From assembly GCA_041393395.1 (NCBI GenBank), contig JAWKKG010000010.1, positions 1 through 23,152 of the forward strand: a DNA stretch of 23,152 nucleotides. Direction: 5' to 3'. The notes beneath the pieces were generated by a model that was not told the origin of the DNA, searched no databases, and saw only the letters and a list, made by a program, of their open reading frames with translations. Source of the DNA: JAGQIB01 sp041393395. GTDB taxonomy: Bacteria; ARS69. The position numbers and the translations under genes are program-made. Shown piece after piece: positions 21,333-23,152 of the stretch (position 1 is the stretch's first letter; each line of letters begins with the position of its first letter).

Positions 21333-23152
21333 AACTCAAGGTCCTGGGACGGTTCATCTCCGACGGCGACTCGAGTGCCCCGGTTCTCTTGAGCAGTCCC
21401 GGTCACGCGGCCGGGACCTGGGGCGGAGCGATCTTCGACCTCTCAGGATGCGAGGACACCGCCTACGGGTACTTCGGAACGTTCGAGCCGGTGTCCGACA
21501 TCCACGACACGCACATCGAGTTCGGGGAGAAGGGGATCTCGCTCGAGAACTTCGGCGCTCCCCGGCTCGCGGACGTCACGTTCTCCGAGATCGCCAACGA
21601 CCGGGAGATCTACCTCGACAGCACGGACGTTTTCCTACCCGCGGGCCACTTCGGCAGCGGGACCTGCAGCGGCCACGTCGACACCTCGTTCGGAGGAACA
21701 TGGTCGCTCGGGCCCGGCACGCATGTCGTGGCGGCCAATGCCTCCACGAACGACGCGACCTGGATCGGCACCTCGGGCAAGTCGGACCTGGTCGCCGACG
21801 CGACGTTCGAGGCCCTGGGCGCCGAGGGCGATTCGGTGTTCCTCCGGCCCGACTCCGGCGACGCCGGCGGCGACAACTGGGGCGGCCTCACGCTCGGCGC
21901 TGCCGCCGTCAACAGCTGGATCGAGTACACGTCGATCGGGTACGCCGCGAACCCGGTATTCACGTACTACCCGGACTTCGTGCGGATCTGGAACAGCCGC
22001 ATCCATGACTTCGCCGAGACGGGCCTCTGGGCCAAGAAGTCGATCGGGGACGGGTTGTGGGTCGAGGATGTGGTCGTGGAGCGCGGGAGCGCGCTGGACT
22101 CAGAGGCCGGCAATCTCGGGGTGTTTCTTGATGAGACTGATGAGGCGATCGTGAAGGGATCCACCGTAGATCTGACCGGCCTTGATGACCTGACGGCGGG
22201 AACCGGCGTGCTCGCTCAGTTCAGCAAGACGTTCTGCCAATCCACCACGAACGAGCCTCGCATCCTAAGCATCGAGGGATGCCTCATTGAAGGCCCCTCA
22301 AGCAGCCAGACAGTCGATCACACCGGCCTGGAGGCGACTTGGCTGTGCGGCGCCGACGGATACCGGGACATCGAGATCTTGCGCAACGGCATCTACGACT
22401 GGGCCGAACTCGGCATGGACTTCTTTCAGTCCGCCGACGTGCAGATCACCTGCAACCACGTGATCGGGTGCGATCGCGGCGTGGACATCTACCGCGACTC
22501 CGATCCGACGGGCACCTCGCTGCGCTTCAAGTACAACAGGTTCGAGGCGCTCGAGCCGGACACAGCGCTCTTCGCGCTCCGAACCTCGGACGCAGAGAAG
22601 GTGAAGCTCGGCCCCTCGAACTTCCTGCGCGGAGATAATCGACTGGACGTGAACCAGAGTCTCACGCGGTTCATCTTCGAGAACGACACCGACTCGACCA
22701 AGGTCCTCAATGCGACCTACAACTACTGGCTGGGGAGCGGTGCGCTCTTCGGTAATGCGGACTCCATTGTGAGCCGCATCTACTCGCCGGATTCGACATT
22801 CGACATCTCGAACTTCGTGACTCCCGGGAACGAAGAGATGATCGCGTGCGATTCCACGGTCCCCGCCCCCGACTCGTCGGCGGCGACCAGGCGTCGGCTA
22901 GCTCCGACTCGACCGGAAGATCGGCCCACAAGCCTCGACGAAGTTCGCGCGTTTTCGCTGGGGACTGCGTTTCCGAATCCGAACCGAGGTGGTGTGCGCC
23001 TCGATCTTCGGATTCCTGCGGACCGCACGGGCGAATGGTCGCTGCAGGTCTACGATGTGGCCGGGCGACGTGTTCTGAGACGAGTTCAGCAGATTGCAGC
23101 ACCCGGAGCGTATGTCGTGGATTGGGACGGCGCCAACCAGGACGGAAGAAGC
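21333..23152 (+). CDS. C-terminal part of the same giant exported protein (partial; runs off the window)
   Basis: An open frame of about 606 codons in the +1 register relative to the preceding part, with no stop up to the window edge and no good start of its own (TTG 21389 is the first plausible one). It begins ELKVLGRFISDGD, as expected directly after the VHA of the upstream half. Up to about 22820 it reads as a right-handed parallel beta-helix (short Asn/Asp/Gly-turned strands such as WGGLTLGAAAVNSWIEYTSI, NSRIHDFAETGLWAKKS, ILRNGIYDWAELGMDF, VIGCDRGVDIY, YNYWLGSG). A linker follows, and then a FlgD-like/T9SS-type C-terminal domain begins at about 22954 (AFPNPNRGG, LQVYDVAGRRVLR, GAYVVDWDGANQDGR). 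The final strands lie outside the window. It is likely on the cell surface or released. Confidence 0.7.

Overview
The window is GC-rich bacterial DNA with tightly packed genes and strong GGAGG-type ribosome binding sites. No rRNA, tRNA, CRISPR array, phage or insertion-sequence gene is visible. A complete F-type ATP synthase operon sits beside families of secreted proteins and lipoproteins, a DUF4126 membrane protein, and a very large exported protein ending in a FlgD-like domain. That mix suggests an uncultivated FCB-type lineage; Candidatus Eisenbacteria is my best guess. The assignment is inferred from gene content, not from a marker-gene tree.

Left part (1-6.3 kb, minus strand). thiC leads a co-directional run. 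It is followed by four tandem paralogous lipoproteins (one broken by two frameshifts), a fifth more distant relative carrying an extra fibronectin-III-like domain, and an MDR-family oxidoreductase. Gaps are 3-46 nt, except for 112 nt before the fifth lipoprotein, where a separate promoter is possible.

Middle part (6.6-9.4 kb). An unrecognised cytosolic protein on the plus strand converges on two paralogous secreted six-cysteine proteins on the minus strand. Both of these have good hairpin terminators and one has a good sigma70-type promoter. A 727-nt gene-free stretch containing a palindrome and a near-repeat of it separates them from the ATP synthase operon.

ATP synthase (9.4-16.7 kb, plus strand). 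The order is atpZ-atpI-atpB-atpE-atpF-atpH-atpA-atpG-atpD-atpC, complete for F0 and F1. The c subunit has the residues of a proton type. Subunit b appears to carry a cleavable signal peptide and a His/Asp/Glu-rich extracytoplasmic stretch.

Right part (16.7-23.15 kb). A methyltransferase and a stand-alone C39-like cysteine peptidase domain form a minus-strand pair. On the plus strand come an enoyl-CoA hydratase, a DUF4126 protein, and a giant exported protein (propeller-like, then beta-helix-like, then FlgD-like). That last gene is interrupted by frameshifts and runs off the window.

The most notable observation is a short C-terminal motif, roughly V-E-x-[ST]-[ST]-W-[AG]-x-[IVL]-K-x-x-[YF]-R at the very end of the protein. 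It is shared by the tandem lipoproteins and by the unrelated six-cysteine secreted proteins, six genes in all, including the frameshifted copy. It looks like a C-terminal tag for exported proteins that I cannot match to a named family.
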